Positions 25,612-34,340 of a DNA stretch of 64,000 bases are shown piece after piece. Each line of letters begins with the position of its first letter. The stretch's first letter is position 1. The DNA is from Anaerolineales bacterium. Lineage in GTDB: Bacteria > Chloroflexota > Anaerolineae > Anaerolineales > UBA11579. The position numbers and the translations under genes were made by a program. A model generated the notes under the pieces. The model worked only from the letters and a program-made list of their open reading frames with translations, was not told the origin of the DNA and made no database searches. The DNA is taken from NCBI GenBank assembly GCA_025808555.1, contig CP075526.1, positions 310,001 to 374,000 of the forward strand, given 5' to 3'.

Positions 25612-26028
25612 CTATTCAGCCGGCACGACCGGGCGGATGCCGCGGTAGACCCGCGCGCCGGAGATGGTGCGCAGGATCGTCTGGGCCGGGCGGCCCAGCA
25701 GCTCGCCCAGCTCTTCGGAGCTGAGCGGCTGGTTGCCGTTCATCAGGAAGGCGCGGAAGATGCTTTCGACCAGCGAGACGCCGTCTTCAGCGCCCTGGCG
25801 GGCATAGTGACCCATCAGCAGGAATTGCAGAATATTGACGCGCTTGACTTCGGCGGTGGCCGGGTCCACCCAGTCCACCTGCTCCTCGCCGCTGATGTCA
25901 GCCAGGGCGGCTTCCTGTTCGCTGCCCAGCAGGCCGCGCAGGTAGACGCGCCACTCACGGTCGTTCTCACGCCACCAGTCGAAATCGATCTGGAACGGCG
26001 TATCGGCCATCGGTTTGATCAGGCTCAT
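25612..26028 (-). CDS. Unrecognised 138-residue protein with possible winged-helix end
   Basis: No family recognised. The N-terminal half is acidic and Trp-rich (FDWWRENDREWRVYLRGLLG near residues 16-35); the middle is helical. The C-terminal 45 residues (SSEELGELLGRPAQTILRTI near 103-122) look like a helix-turn-helix with a following beta wing. The start at 26028 overlaps the stop of the 525-residue protein by ATGA, so the two are coupled and probably act together. The open frame continues upstream of this ATG but only as an out-of-frame reading of that gene. Confidence 0.65.
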   Translation of the reverse strand: MSLIKPMADTPFQIDFDWWRENDREWRVYLRGLLGSEQEAALADISGEEQVDWVDPATAEVKRVNILQFLLMGHYARQGAEDGVSLVESIFRAFLMNGNQPLSSEELGELLGRPAQTILRTISGARVYRGIRPVVPAE

Positions 26029-27602
26029 TCGGCCGCCTCCGCCAGGCGGAAATGCAGATGGCCCACATGCTCGTAGCGCGGGTTGCCGGCCAGCGTGGCC
26101 ACAATGCGGCCCGGCGGGCAGCGCAGGGTCAGGTTCACCGCCGAGTAGATCTCGGCGGCGTGCACATTGCCCTGCAGGCTCAGCTTGGCCAGCTCGTGCA
26201 GAGCCTTGTCCACAATGCTTTCGAGGCCGGCTTGCTGGCTGGTGTCCTGTCCGGCTCGCTTCTCCCAAATGGCATCGATTGCGGCCAGCTCGCCGGGCAG
26301 ATAGATCATCATGCGCTCGTCGAACGCGCCGCTGACCTGCTGCTTGAGCGTGGCATACACCACACCGCCGTCTGCTCCCACCAGCGCGGTGCGCACCCAC
26401 TCCTTGCTGGAGCGATGGGCCTCGCTGGAAATAACGATCTCGCCCGGCTTCTCGCCGCGGCGCAGGCGCACCAGGCTGCCTGGCATCAGGCCGTGTTTGT
26501 CCAGCCATCCGCGCAGGCCGTAGATATAGCGCTGCTGGCGCACCACCCAACCAGGGAAGGTTTCGCCGCTCTTCTCATCCACAAAAGTGAATCGCACCCG
26601 TGGCGACTCGATGGCGCTGGGGAACAGCTTGGCCATCTTGGGCGTCAGCGGCAGGCTGCCCACCCGCCAATGCGGGAAGATCAGCGCCACGTCCACCACT
26701 TCGGGGGCATTGTCGTCCAGTAAATTATGGAAGGACAGTTCATCGTCCAAAGAGCGCACAAGGTCGCGCATGTCTTCGGTCAGCGGGCTGGGGTCAAACC
26801 CCACCGGGGTATAGCGCAGGTAGACGGGCACTTTCTGCACGGCCTCCGGCTCCAGGCGGCGCAGGAACCAGGCCACCTCACCAGTAGAACCCACTTCGTC
26901 GAAGCGGTCATCGTGCTGCAGCGCCAGATCCAGCGAGAACTCGGCCAGCTTGAGGTTCACCCCATCCGGCAGCTCGACCTCGCCCAGCAGTTGGCTGGTG
27001 GGCAGCGGCCCGCCGCCAGCCATATCCAGGATCGCCTCGGCCACGTTAAGCTGGCCCGGGTCCACGTCCACGATCAGGGCCTTGGGGAACCAGCGGCCGG
27101 CAATGTACACAAACTCCGGGCTGGATTGCAACGCTTCCACCAGCACCGGCATGATCTCTTTGGCATGCTGCCTGCCCTCGGCCATCGCATCCACAGCAGA
27201 GCTTTCCTGTTTGGGCGGGTCGTTGAGGGCATGCTGGGCCAGGCGGGCCGCAAATTCACGCGTGGTGCCATCTTCCATGGCCACGCTGATGACGTCAAAC
27301 CCTTCGCTGCCGATCACGCTGGCGGGGCGCACCGCGCTGACCCGCCCGCCAATATTCTTCAGCGCGGGAAAGTAGACCTTGTCCCCGGCCGCATACGGCT
27401 CTTTGGGCAGGTAGGCCTTCTCACTCTCGCCATCCTTCGGCTGCGGGCGCGGGTTGGTGATGCGGTTGGCGATGAGCTGCACCGCCAACGCCTCGGGCCC
27501 AAGCGGAGTCTCATGCTCCAGCAGGTATGCAGACAGAAACTCGAGATCTGCGTCTTCGATGGAGAAGTTTTGCCAGTCGATGGGGTCTGTACTTACAAGC
27601 AT
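26025..27602 (-). CDS. Unrecognised 525-residue protein
   Basis: A long, intact cytosolic-type protein without signal peptide or membrane helix. Residues about 65-125 resemble a small beta-barrel (GDKVYFPALKNIGGRVSAVR). Residues about 330-400 contain a second beta-rich stretch (GWVVRQQRYIYGLRGWLDKH) that could be a nucleic-acid-binding barrel, but I cannot name it. It is coupled to the 138-residue gene. On the minus strand TATAAT (27620-27625) lies 17 nt before the ATG, so the leader is short. Divergent from the DUF2007 gene over 75 bp. Confidence 0.7.
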   Translation of the reverse strand: MLVSTDPIDWQNFSIEDADLEFLSAYLLEHETPLGPEALAVQLIANRITNPRPQPKDGESEKAYLPKEPYAAGDKVYFPALKNIGGRVSAVRPASVIGSEGFDVISVAMEDGTTREFAARLAQHALNDPPKQESSAVDAMAEGRQHAKEIMPVLVEALQSSPEFVYIAGRWFPKALIVDVDPGQLNVAEAILDMAGGGPLPTSQLLGEVELPDGVNLKLAEFSLDLALQHDDRFDEVGSTGEVAWFLRRLEPEAVQKVPVYLRYTPVGFDPSPLTEDMRDLVRSLDDELSFHNLLDDNAPEVVDVALIFPHWRVGSLPLTPKMAKLFPSAIESPRVRFTFVDEKSGETFPGWVVRQQRYIYGLRGWLDKHGLMPGSLVRLRRGEKPGEIVISSEAHRSSKEWVRTALVGADGGVVYATLKQQVSGAFDERMMIYLPGELAAIDAIWEKRAGQDTSQQAGLESIVDKALHELAKLSLQGNVHAAEIYSAVNLTLRCPPGRIVATLAGNPRYEHVGHLHFRLAEAAE

Positions 27603-27619
27603 TATGAAACAGCGGCGAG

Positions 27620-27625
27620 ATTATA
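27620..27625 (-). promoter_or_regulatory. -10 box of the 525-residue protein gene
   Basis: TATAAT on the minus strand, 17 nt before the ATG at 27602. Confidence 0.5.
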
Positions 27626-27664
27626 CATCATACGCGGTGAAGAGTGAACAGCGAAGTCGTAGGC

Positions 27665-27670
27665 TATACT
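27665..27670 (+). promoter_or_regulatory. -10 box of the DUF2007 gene, leaderless arrangement
   Basis: TATACT ends 7 nt before the ATG at 27678, with no room for a ribosome binding site. Confidence 0.5.
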
Positions 27671-27677
27671 CTCTTGT

Positions 27678-27908
27678 ATGAACAGCGAGAACCGCTTCGT
27701 CAAACTTGTCACCCTGCACGACCCGGCGCAGGCCGAGGTTCTGCGCGGCATGCTGGAGGCGCAGGGCATGCAGGTGCTGCTCACCAAGGAAGCCGCCGCC
27801 CAGGTGTATGGAACCTTCGTCGGCAGCATGAGCGAGATTGAGCTTTACGTGGCCGCCGAGCATGAACAAGCGGCCAAGGCGCTAGTGGACGAGGTGATTG
27901 GGAAATAG
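27678..27908 (+). CDS. DUF2007-family small protein (putative signal-transducing protein)
   Basis: A 76-residue single-domain protein of the GlnB-like-fold DUF2007 family. It has the pattern FVKLVTLHDPAQAEVLRGML, EAQGMQVLL, and a closing strand ELYVAAEHEQAAKALVDEV. Family members are often fused to membrane or zinc-ribbon domains and have no proven function. Its 3' end is 22 bp before hsdM, which has its own promoter. Confidence 0.8.
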   Translation: MNSENRFVKLVTLHDPAQAEVLRGMLEAQGMQVLLTKEAAAQVYGTFVGSMSEIELYVAAEHEQAAKALVDEVIGK

Positions 27909-27918
27909 CTAGTAGCCT

Positions 27919-27924
27919 TATAAT
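27919..27924 (+). promoter_or_regulatory. -10 box of the hsd operon, leaderless arrangement
   Basis: TATAAT ends 6 nt before the hsdM ATG at 27931, so the restriction operon probably begins with a leaderless message. Confidence 0.6.
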
Positions 27925-27930
27925 CCTCAA

Positions 27931-29424
27931 ATGCTAACGGGAGAGATACGCAACCAGATTGACCGCATTTGGGAAGTGTTTTGGACCGGGGGAATTGCCA
28001 ATCCAATGGAAGTGATTGAGCAGTTGACATACCTGCTCTTTATCAAGCGTCTAGATGAAATTGAAACACTAGAAGAAGCCAAAGCAAACCGTCTGAAAGA
28101 AAAACGAACTAAAGTGCTTTTTGCTAAAGACAAACAGCACTTGCGCTGGTCACATTTTCGCAACTTGCCCGCCGAAGAACTATATACGGTGATTGTGGAT
28201 GAAGTTTTTCCATTCATCCGCACTCTCGGCAATGGCGATTATGTTACCCACATGAAAGATGCCCGCTTCACCCTGCCTCCCGAGAAAGCCAACCTGCTTA
28301 CAAAGGTTGTGGGCATGCTTGACAACGTCCCCATGACAGACCGCGACACCAAGGGCGACGTATACGAATATCTATTGAGCAAACTAAAAACCTCCGGTCA
28401 AAACGGTCAATTCCTTACGCCACGCCACATAATCAAGATGATGGTTGAGTTGGTGAAGCCCACGCCCGAAGACACCATCTGCGACCCTGCCTGCGGCACA
28501 GCCGGCTTTCTGGTTGCTGCCGCCGAGTATCTTAAAGATAACCACCCAGAGATCCTTCAAAAAGCAGCGTTACGCCAGCGCTACGAAGGCGATATGTTCC
28601 ACGGCTTCGATTTTGATAGCACCATGCTGCGTATTGCTACCATGAACATGCTCTTGCACGGCATCGACAACCCAGTTATCCGCAATCAGGACAGCTTATC
28701 CGAAGACGCTATGACAAATGGGGGGCAGTACAGCGTTGTGCTTGCCAACCCACCCTTCACCGGCTCACTAGACTTCGATAGCACCGCAAAGGATCTACAA
28801 GCGGTTGCCAAGACAAAGAAAACCGAACTTCTCTTTCTGGCCCTGTTTTTACGTTTGCTCAAGCCAGGCGGCCGCGCAGCTGTGATTGTGCCAGAAGGCC
28901 TGCTTTTTGGTTCCTCCAAGTCGCACAAGGCCATCCGCAAAACCCTTGTCGAAGAGCATCAATTGCAAGCCGTAATTTCAATGCCCTCGGGCGTGTTTAA
29001 ACCCTATGCAGGCGTAAGTACGGCCGTGCTTGTCTTCACCAAGACCGGCGCGGGTGGTACGGAAAAAGTATGGTTCTACCAGATGCAGGCGGATGGCTTT
29101 AGCCTGGATGACAAAAGGACTCCTCTTAGTCAAAGCCATCAAGAAAACAATATCCCCGATATAGTCAACCGATGGAGCGAATTAGACCTCGAAGCGGGAA
29201 GGACACGGGACGAGCAATCCTTCTTTGTCACAAAAGCCGGGCTTCTCTCAAACAATTATGATTTGAGCATCAACCGTTATAAGGAGTTTAGTTACAAGAC
29301 ACAGGCTGTTGACTCGCCAGGGGCTATTTTGAATAACCTCAACGATCTTGAGAAAGATATCGTAAAGGGATTAGAAGACTTGCAAGGCGCGTTAAATGAG
29401 TTCGCCGAAAATCGCTCTGTCTGA
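27931..29424 (+). CDS. hsdM: Type I restriction-modification methyltransferase subunit HsdM
   Basis: A 497-residue N6-adenine methyltransferase. It has an N-terminal HsdM helical domain ([20 protein letters not shown] near 18-37), SAM-binding motif [11 protein letters not shown] near residue 185, and catalytic NPPF near 272. A C-terminal helical part (about 440-497) contacts HsdS. It methylates the sequence chosen by HsdS to protect host DNA. It overlaps hsdS by 29 bp. The composition is visibly less GC-rich than flanking genes, consistent with acquisition. Confidence 0.95.
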   Translation: MLTGEIRNQIDRIWEVFWTGGIANPMEVIEQLTYLLFIKRLDEIETLEEAKANRLKEKRTKVLFAKDKQHLRWSHFRNLPAEELYTVIVDEVFPFIRTLGNGDYVTHMKDARFTLPPEKANLLTKVVGMLDNVPMTDRDTKGDVYEYLLSKLKTSGQNGQFLTPRHIIKMMVELVKPTPEDTICDPACGTAGFLVAAAEYLKDNHPEILQKAALRQRYEGDMFHGFDFDSTMLRIATMNMLLHGIDNPVIRNQDSLSEDAMTNGGQYSVVLANPPFTGSLDFDSTAKDLQAVAKTKKTELLFLALFLRLLKPGGRAAVIVPEGLLFGSSKSHKAIRKTLVEEHQLQAVISMPSGVFKPYAGVSTAVLVFTKTGAGGTEKVWFYQMQADGFSLDDKRTPLSQSHQENNIPDIVNRWSELDLEAGRTRDEQSFFVTKAGLLSNNYDLSINRYKEFSYKTQAVDSPGAILNNLNDLEKDIVKGLEDLQGALNEFAENRSV

Positions 29425-30577
29425 AGTTGCCCGAGTTAATCCTGCGCTAGACTCCCAAGGAGCCCCGAGCGACACGGATGTCTCCTTTGTTCCGATGAGT
29501 GCCGTGTCTGAAGTCACTTTAAGAATTGAAGCTGAAGTTACTCGGAAACTAAACGAAGTTAAGAAACTATACACTCCATTTAGGAAGGGGGACATCCTTA
29601 TCGCAAAAATAACGCCATCTTTTGAGAATGGGAAACTTGCGATAGCGAATATAAGACATGAACTTGGGTTCGGAACAACCGAATTCCATGTTGTGCGTCC
29701 TGCTACCAGTGCATTGGATACCAAGTATTTGTTTCACTTCTTAAAGCAGGATGCGATAAGGGCTGTGGGAGCAAAGAGAATGACAGGGAGCGCAGGACAA
29801 AAAAGGCTTCCTGCCAGTTTTGTTGCTGACCTGCAAATCCCCCTCCCGTCCCTGGCCGAGCAGCACCGCATCGCCGCCATCTTCGACAAAGTGCATGAGC
29901 TGCGCGCCTTGCGGCGGCGAGCGCTTGCCCGGCTGTATGACCTGGCGCAGAGTGTATTCCTCGAGATGTTTGGGGACTTGGCAGCCAACAATGGATGGAG
30001 AGAAGTCTCAATCGGGGAGATATGTGATGTAAAAGGCGGTAAAAGACTACCCAAAGGGTACTCTTATTCGCCCGAACCCACTCCATATAAGTACTTGAGA
30101 GTTCTGGATTTCAAAACTGGTGTTGTAAATCCCAATTCGCTGCTCTACTTGTATCCAGAAACGCAGGCAGAAATCTCCAAGTATGTAGTTAGCGAAGAAG
30201 ATGTCGTGATTAGTATCGCAGGTACTATTGGGGCAACCTTGCCTATTGGACGCAGTCTGCATGGGGTAAACCTGACTGAGAATGCAGCCAAGCTTACCCC
30301 TAAGCGCCCAAATACATATACTGCAAATTTTCTATCTTTTGCGCTGCAGTCGCCATACATGAAATCTCAGATTACTTCTCAAACTGGTCAAGTTACGATT
30401 GGCAAATTGGCTTTATTTAGAATTGAAAAAATTAAGTTCGCTTTGCCACCTATAGATTTACAAAAGAAATTTGATGATATTTACAAAGCAACTATGGAGT
30501 TGAGGGTAAAACACCAGCTTTCAATAAGCCAACTTAATGATTTAGCGTCATCTTTAAATCAACAGTTTTTCTGCTAA
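29396..30577 (+). CDS. hsdS: Type I restriction-modification specificity subunit HsdS
   Basis: A 393-residue protein with two target-recognition domains (about 1-140 and 195-350). They are joined by a conserved helical spacer with LPSLAEQHRIAAIFDKVHEL near residues 148-167; a second, weaker spacer is at the C-terminus (QKKFDDIYKATMELRVKHQ). The two recognition domains are strongly AT-rich, while the spacer (about 29830-29975) has the GC content of the host, a mosaic typical of domain swapping. The bipartite recognition sequence cannot be predicted by eye. Confidence 0.93.
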   Translation: MSSPKIALSEVARVNPALDSQGAPSDTDVSFVPMSAVSEVTLRIEAEVTRKLNEVKKLYTPFRKGDILIAKITPSFENGKLAIANIRHELGFGTTEFHVVRPATSALDTKYLFHFLKQDAIRAVGAKRMTGSAGQKRLPASFVADLQIPLPSLAEQHRIAAIFDKVHELRALRRRALARLYDLAQSVFLEMFGDLAANNGWREVSIGEICDVKGGKRLPKGYSYSPEPTPYKYLRVLDFKTGVVNPNSLLYLYPETQAEISKYVVSEEDVVISIAGTIGATLPIGRSLHGVNLTENAAKLTPKRPNTYTANFLSFALQSPYMKSQITSQTGQVTIGKLALFRIEKIKFALPPIDLQKKFDDIYKATMELRVKHQLSISQLNDLASSLNQQFFC

Positions 30578-30584
30578 CTAGAAA

Positions 30585-33500
30585 ATGTCTAACTTTGCCT
30601 TCCTCCTAGCCGAGTGGCCAGAAGCGCACGCCGAAGCCAACCAGGCCGAGCGCTATGCGCTCAGTGACCCGCGGGCAGCCTGTCTGTACGCCCGCCGCGC
30701 CCTGGAGCAGGCAGTGGTCTGGCTCTACCGGCACGACAGTCGCCTCGTCTATCCGTACGACGATGCCCTGATGACCCTCATCACCACGCCGGAGTTCGAG
30801 GCGCATGTGCCAGAACCCGTGCGCGCCAAGGCGCACATCCTGCGCAAGCTCGCCAACAAAGCTGTCCACGGCGGACCCAAGGTGACCACCCAGCAATCAG
30901 TCGCCGCCCTGCGCGAGCTCTTCCACGTTTTATTCTGGCTGGCCAGCACATACACCGGAGGGGATCCCAAAACTGTCCCGCAGCGCTTTGATGAAACCTT
31001 GCTTCCCCCCGCAGAGAAGGACACCCAGAGCACGCGCAAAGAGGTTGAGGAGTTGACCCGCAAGCTGGCTGAGCAAGATGAACAACTGACTCGCCAGCGC
31101 GAAGCGATTGAGGGTTATCAGCTTGAACTGCAACAGCTCCAAGTACAGTTCACCCACAACCGCCAGACTAACGAGCGCATCCCGCTTGACCACGACTACA
31201 GCGAGGCCGATACCCGCGAGCTGATCATTGACCTGCTGCTGCGCGAAGCGGGTTGGGACCCGGTCGCCGAAAACGTGGCTGAGTATCCCGTGACCGGTAT
31301 GCCCAACCCGGGCGACGAAGGTTGGGTGGATTATGTGCTCTGGGGCGCCAATGGCCTTCCACTGGGCCTCATTGAAGCCAAACGCACGTCCAAAGACCCC
31401 AAGCGCGGCAAGCAGCAGGCCAAGTTATACGCAGATTGCTTGGAGCAAATGCACGGCCAGCGTCCTGTTATTTTCTACACCAACGGCTACCAGATATGGC
31501 TATGGGATGACGAGCGCTACCCAGAGCGCCAGGTACAAGGCTTCTACACACGCGAACAACTCGAACTACTCATCCAACGCCGCCAGATCCTGCAGCCTCT
31601 GGATACGGTTGCCACCGATCGCAATATCGCCGGGCGTAGCTATCAGGAAGAAGCTATCCGCGCCATGACCAGCCATCTATCGCGGAGCTTCCGTAAAGGC
31701 TTGCTGGTCATGGCAACCGGCAGCGGTAAAACCCGCGTAGCCATCGCTCTGGTGGATGTGCTCATGCGCGCCCATTGGGTCAAGAACGTGCTGTTCCTGG
31801 CAGACCGCAAAGCCCTGGTAAAGCAAACTGCCACAAACTTCAGCAAGCTGTTGCCGGGCGGCTCGGTAGTCAATCTGCTTAGAGCAGAAGACCCGTTAGA
31901 AGAAGCTGGCGAGAACCGCGTAGTGGTCTCTACCTACCAAACCATGATGAGCCTTGTCGACGAGATGGACGCGGAAGGCCGCCGCCACCTCGGCCCCGGG
32001 CATTTCGACTTAGTGATTATTGACGAAGCCCATCGCTCTGTGTATCAGAAGTTTGGGGCAATTTTTGAATACTTCGACAGCTTGCTACTTGGCCTCACCG
32101 CCACACCTAAAGACGAAGTAGAGCGCAACACTTATCGCCTTTTCGAGCTTCCCGACGGCGTGCCTACTTTCAATTACGAGCTGGATCAGGCCATAGCCGA
32201 TGGGTATCTCGTTCCGTACCGGGCATTTTCAATTGACCTGCATTTCCCGCAACAAGGCATCACATATGACGACCTCTCTGATCAAGAGAAGCTCGACTGG
32301 GAGCTGCTGGACTGGGGTGAAGATCAGGGAATCCCACAGCAGATAAGTTCTTCGGCGGTCAATTCTTGGCTTTTTAATCAAGACACCGTAGACAAAGTGT
32401 TGGAAGTGCTGGTGCGCGAAGGAATACATGTGGCCGGGGGCGATCGTCTTGGGAAGACAATCATCTTTGCCAGAAACCACGAGCACGCGCTTTTTATCGA
32501 GGAGCGCTTCAACGCCAACTACCCCCACCTCACCGGCAAGTTTGCCAGGGTGATCGACACCTACGACTCATATGCTCACACGCTGATCGAAGGTTTCGAA
32601 ATAACGAACAAGGATCCACAAATCGCTATTTCTGTGGATATGCTAGACACCGGCATAGATATCCCAGAAGTAGTAAATCTTGTCTTCTTTAAACCGGTAC
32701 ACTCCAAAACCAAATTCTGGCAAATGATCGGCCGCGGCACGCGTTTGTGCGAAGACTTGTTTGGTCCCGGCCAGGATAAAACAGAGTTTTTTATCTTTGA
32801 TGTATGTCGTAACTTTGAATTCTTTGCCTTGAACCCTGAGGGGTCTCGCCCTACTCCCGCAGAGCCACTTGGGAAACGCATCTTTAAATTGCGCGTAGAA
32901 CTTCTAGAGAAGTACCCGGCTGCAATGTTTGCCAGGCCAGACGAAGCCCAGGAAATTGAAAAGCTCTCAAAGAAATTAAAAGACTTATTGCACGGCCAAG
33001 TGGCCGGCATGAACCCTGCCAACTTCCTTGTGCGGCCAAAGCAAAGATGGGTAGACCGATTCGCCGCTCGGGAGCGCTGGGAGCAGCTAAGCCAGGGCGA
33101 TCTGGCCGATCTTTCCCTTGAGCTAGCTGGCCTGCCAACCGAGCTGGACGAGGACCCTGAAGAAGTCAAACGTTTTGACTACCTGATGCTGCAATTGCAG
33201 ATTGCACAGATGGATGGCGCCCCCAAATTCGCTGCACTTAGGGACTCGGTTATTGAGCTTGCCGAGCGGCTGTTCAGCGTAAATGTGCCTCAAGTTCAGG
33301 AGCATCGAGAGCTCTTAAGCGCCCTGCAGGAACCAGATAATTGGTCGCGCTTGGGTCAAGAGCGGTTCGAGCTGATTCGCTTAACCCTGCGTGGCCTCAT
33401 GATCTTTCTTGAAAGCCGTTCGCGACAGCCCCTATACACGGATTTTGAGGACACCCTAGACGGGTTGCATGAAATTCCGACCCAGTATGGGTCCACAGGC

Positions 33501-33968
33501 GTAAACCTAAGCCAATATAAAAAGAAGGTCGAGCATTTCATTAAACAGAACTTGGACAAACCGTTGATCCAGAAAATCCGCTCAGCACAACCTTTGCTAC
33601 AGATTGAGTTGGATGCACTTGAAGATTTCTTCTTTCATGCAACAGATATAGGCTCAAAATCAGACTTCTACCGGGCGTATCCCAATCAAGAGCTAGTACC
33701 TTTCATTCGAAGTTTGATTGGGTTGGATCGCCAGGCAGTGCTTAAAGCCTTTGGCCGCTTTCTGGACACAAGAACCTATAGCGCAAATCAAATCCAATTT
33801 GTCAACTGGATTATTCAGCATCTATCCGCGAATGGTCGTTTTGAGTTGCAGCTGCTTTATGATCAGCCTTACACTGACCTTCATGAGCTGGGGTTAGATG
33901 GCGTATTTTCTTTTCAACAGGCCGAAGAGCTTGTAGAAGTAATCAGCGGATTCAACCAGGCGAGTTAA
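30585..33968 (+). CDS. hsdR: Type I restriction endonuclease subunit HsdR
   Basis: An 1127-residue motor-nuclease. An N-terminal DUF4145-like helical domain (about 1-130) is followed by a coiled coil (145-200). The nuclease domain is at about 205-320, with the PD-(D/E)xK core around GLIEAKRTSKD. The SF2 translocase has Walker A ATGSGKTR near 375 and DEAH near 480, with motif VI-type MIGRGTRLCE near 710. The C-terminal EcoEI_R-like domain binds the methyltransferase. All key motifs are present, so the enzyme should cut unmodified DNA. It follows hsdS by 7 bp. GC content falls toward the 3' end. Confidence 0.93.
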   Translation: MSNFAFLLAEWPEAHAEANQAERYALSDPRAACLYARRALEQAVVWLYRHDSRLVYPYDDALMTLITTPEFEAHVPEPVRAKAHILRKLANKAVHGGPKVTTQQSVAALRELFHVLFWLASTYTGGDPKTVPQRFDETLLPPAEKDTQSTRKEVEELTRKLAEQDEQLTRQREAIEGYQLELQQLQVQFTHNRQTNERIPLDHDYSEADTRELIIDLLLREAGWDPVAENVAEYPVTGMPNPGDEGWVDYVLWGANGLPLGLIEAKRTSKDPKRGKQQAKLYADCLEQMHGQRPVIFYTNGYQIWLWDDERYPERQVQGFYTREQLELLIQRRQILQPLDTVATDRNIAGRSYQEEAIRAMTSHLSRSFRKGLLVMATGSGKTRVAIALVDVLMRAHWVKNVLFLADRKALVKQTATNFSKLLPGGSVVNLLRAEDPLEEAGENRVVVSTYQTMMSLVDEMDAEGRRHLGPGHFDLVIIDEAHRSVYQKFGAIFEYFDSLLLGLTATPKDEVERNTYRLFELPDGVPTFNYELDQAIADGYLVPYRAFSIDLHFPQQGITYDDLSDQEKLDWELLDWGEDQGIPQQISSSAVNSWLFNQDTVDKVLEVLVREGIHVAGGDRLGKTIIFARNHEHALFIEERFNANYPHLTGKFARVIDTYDSYAHTLIEGFEITNKDPQIAISVDMLDTGIDIPEVVNLVFFKPVHSKTKFWQMIGRGTRLCEDLFGPGQDKTEFFIFDVCRNFEFFALNPEGSRPTPAEPLGKRIFKLRVELLEKYPAAMFARPDEAQEIEKLSKKLKDLLHGQVAGMNPANFLVRPKQRWVDRFAARERWEQLSQGDLADLSLELAGLPTELDEDPEEVKRFDYLMLQLQIAQMDGAPKFAALRDSVIELAERLFSVNVPQVQEHRELLSALQEPDNWSRLGQERFELIRLTLRGLMIFLESRSRQPLYTDFEDTLDGLHEIPTQYGSTGVNLSQYKKKVEHFIKQNLDKPLIQKIRSAQPLLQIELDALEDFFFHATDIGSKSDFYRAYPNQELVPFIRSLIGLDRQAVLKAFGRFLDTRTYSANQIQFVNWIIQHLSANGRFELQLLYDQPYTDLHELGLDGVFSFQQAEELVEVISGFNQAS

Positions 33969-34107
33969 ACTGTTACTTGGACTGTTTAATGTCCAACACC
34001 TTGACGCCCTGCTCCAATCACGCAGTCTGGCCGCAATTATTGGTATACCGTCTGCATGCCTGACTATAGGGGATGCGGCTTCCAGATATCTTTTCAGTTG
34101 CACCCCC

Positions 34108-34332
34108 CACCCCCACACGCAAAACAAACAACATCTGCCCACCAGAGTTGTCGCGCCGAAGGCGCACAACTCACCGCGCCGCAAAGCGGCGCAGCACCCC
34201 CACACGCAAAACAAACAACATCTGCCCACCAGAGTTGTCGCGCCGAAGGCGCACAACTCACCGCGCCGCAAAGCGGCGCAGCACCCCCACACGCAAAGCA
34301 AACAACATCTGCGCTACGCAATTTGCGTAGCG
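34108..34332. repeat. 87-bp tandem repeat (2.3 copies) of paired hairpins, plus terminal hairpin
   Basis: The unit of 87 bp starts at 34108, 34195 and (partial) 34282, with almost no differences. Each full unit holds two stems: AGTTGT-c-GCGCC-GAA-GGCGC-ACAACT and GCGCCGC-AAA-GCGGCGC. A different hairpin, CGCTACGCAA-T-TTGCGTAGCG, closes the array at 34312-34332, 8 bp before the peptidase stop. Open frames run through the array only because of the repeat; I see no gene in 33969-34340. Confidence 0.88.
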
Positions 34333-34340
34333 AGCTATCC

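Noticed and set aside
33894-34301. A minus-strand frame encoding Cys-rich near-repeats
   Set aside because: It is only the tandem repeat read in one frame (87 is divisible by 3), fused to antisense hsdR.
34108-34332. CRISPR array
   Set aside because: The whole 87-bp unit repeats, including what would be the spacer, and no cas genes are present.
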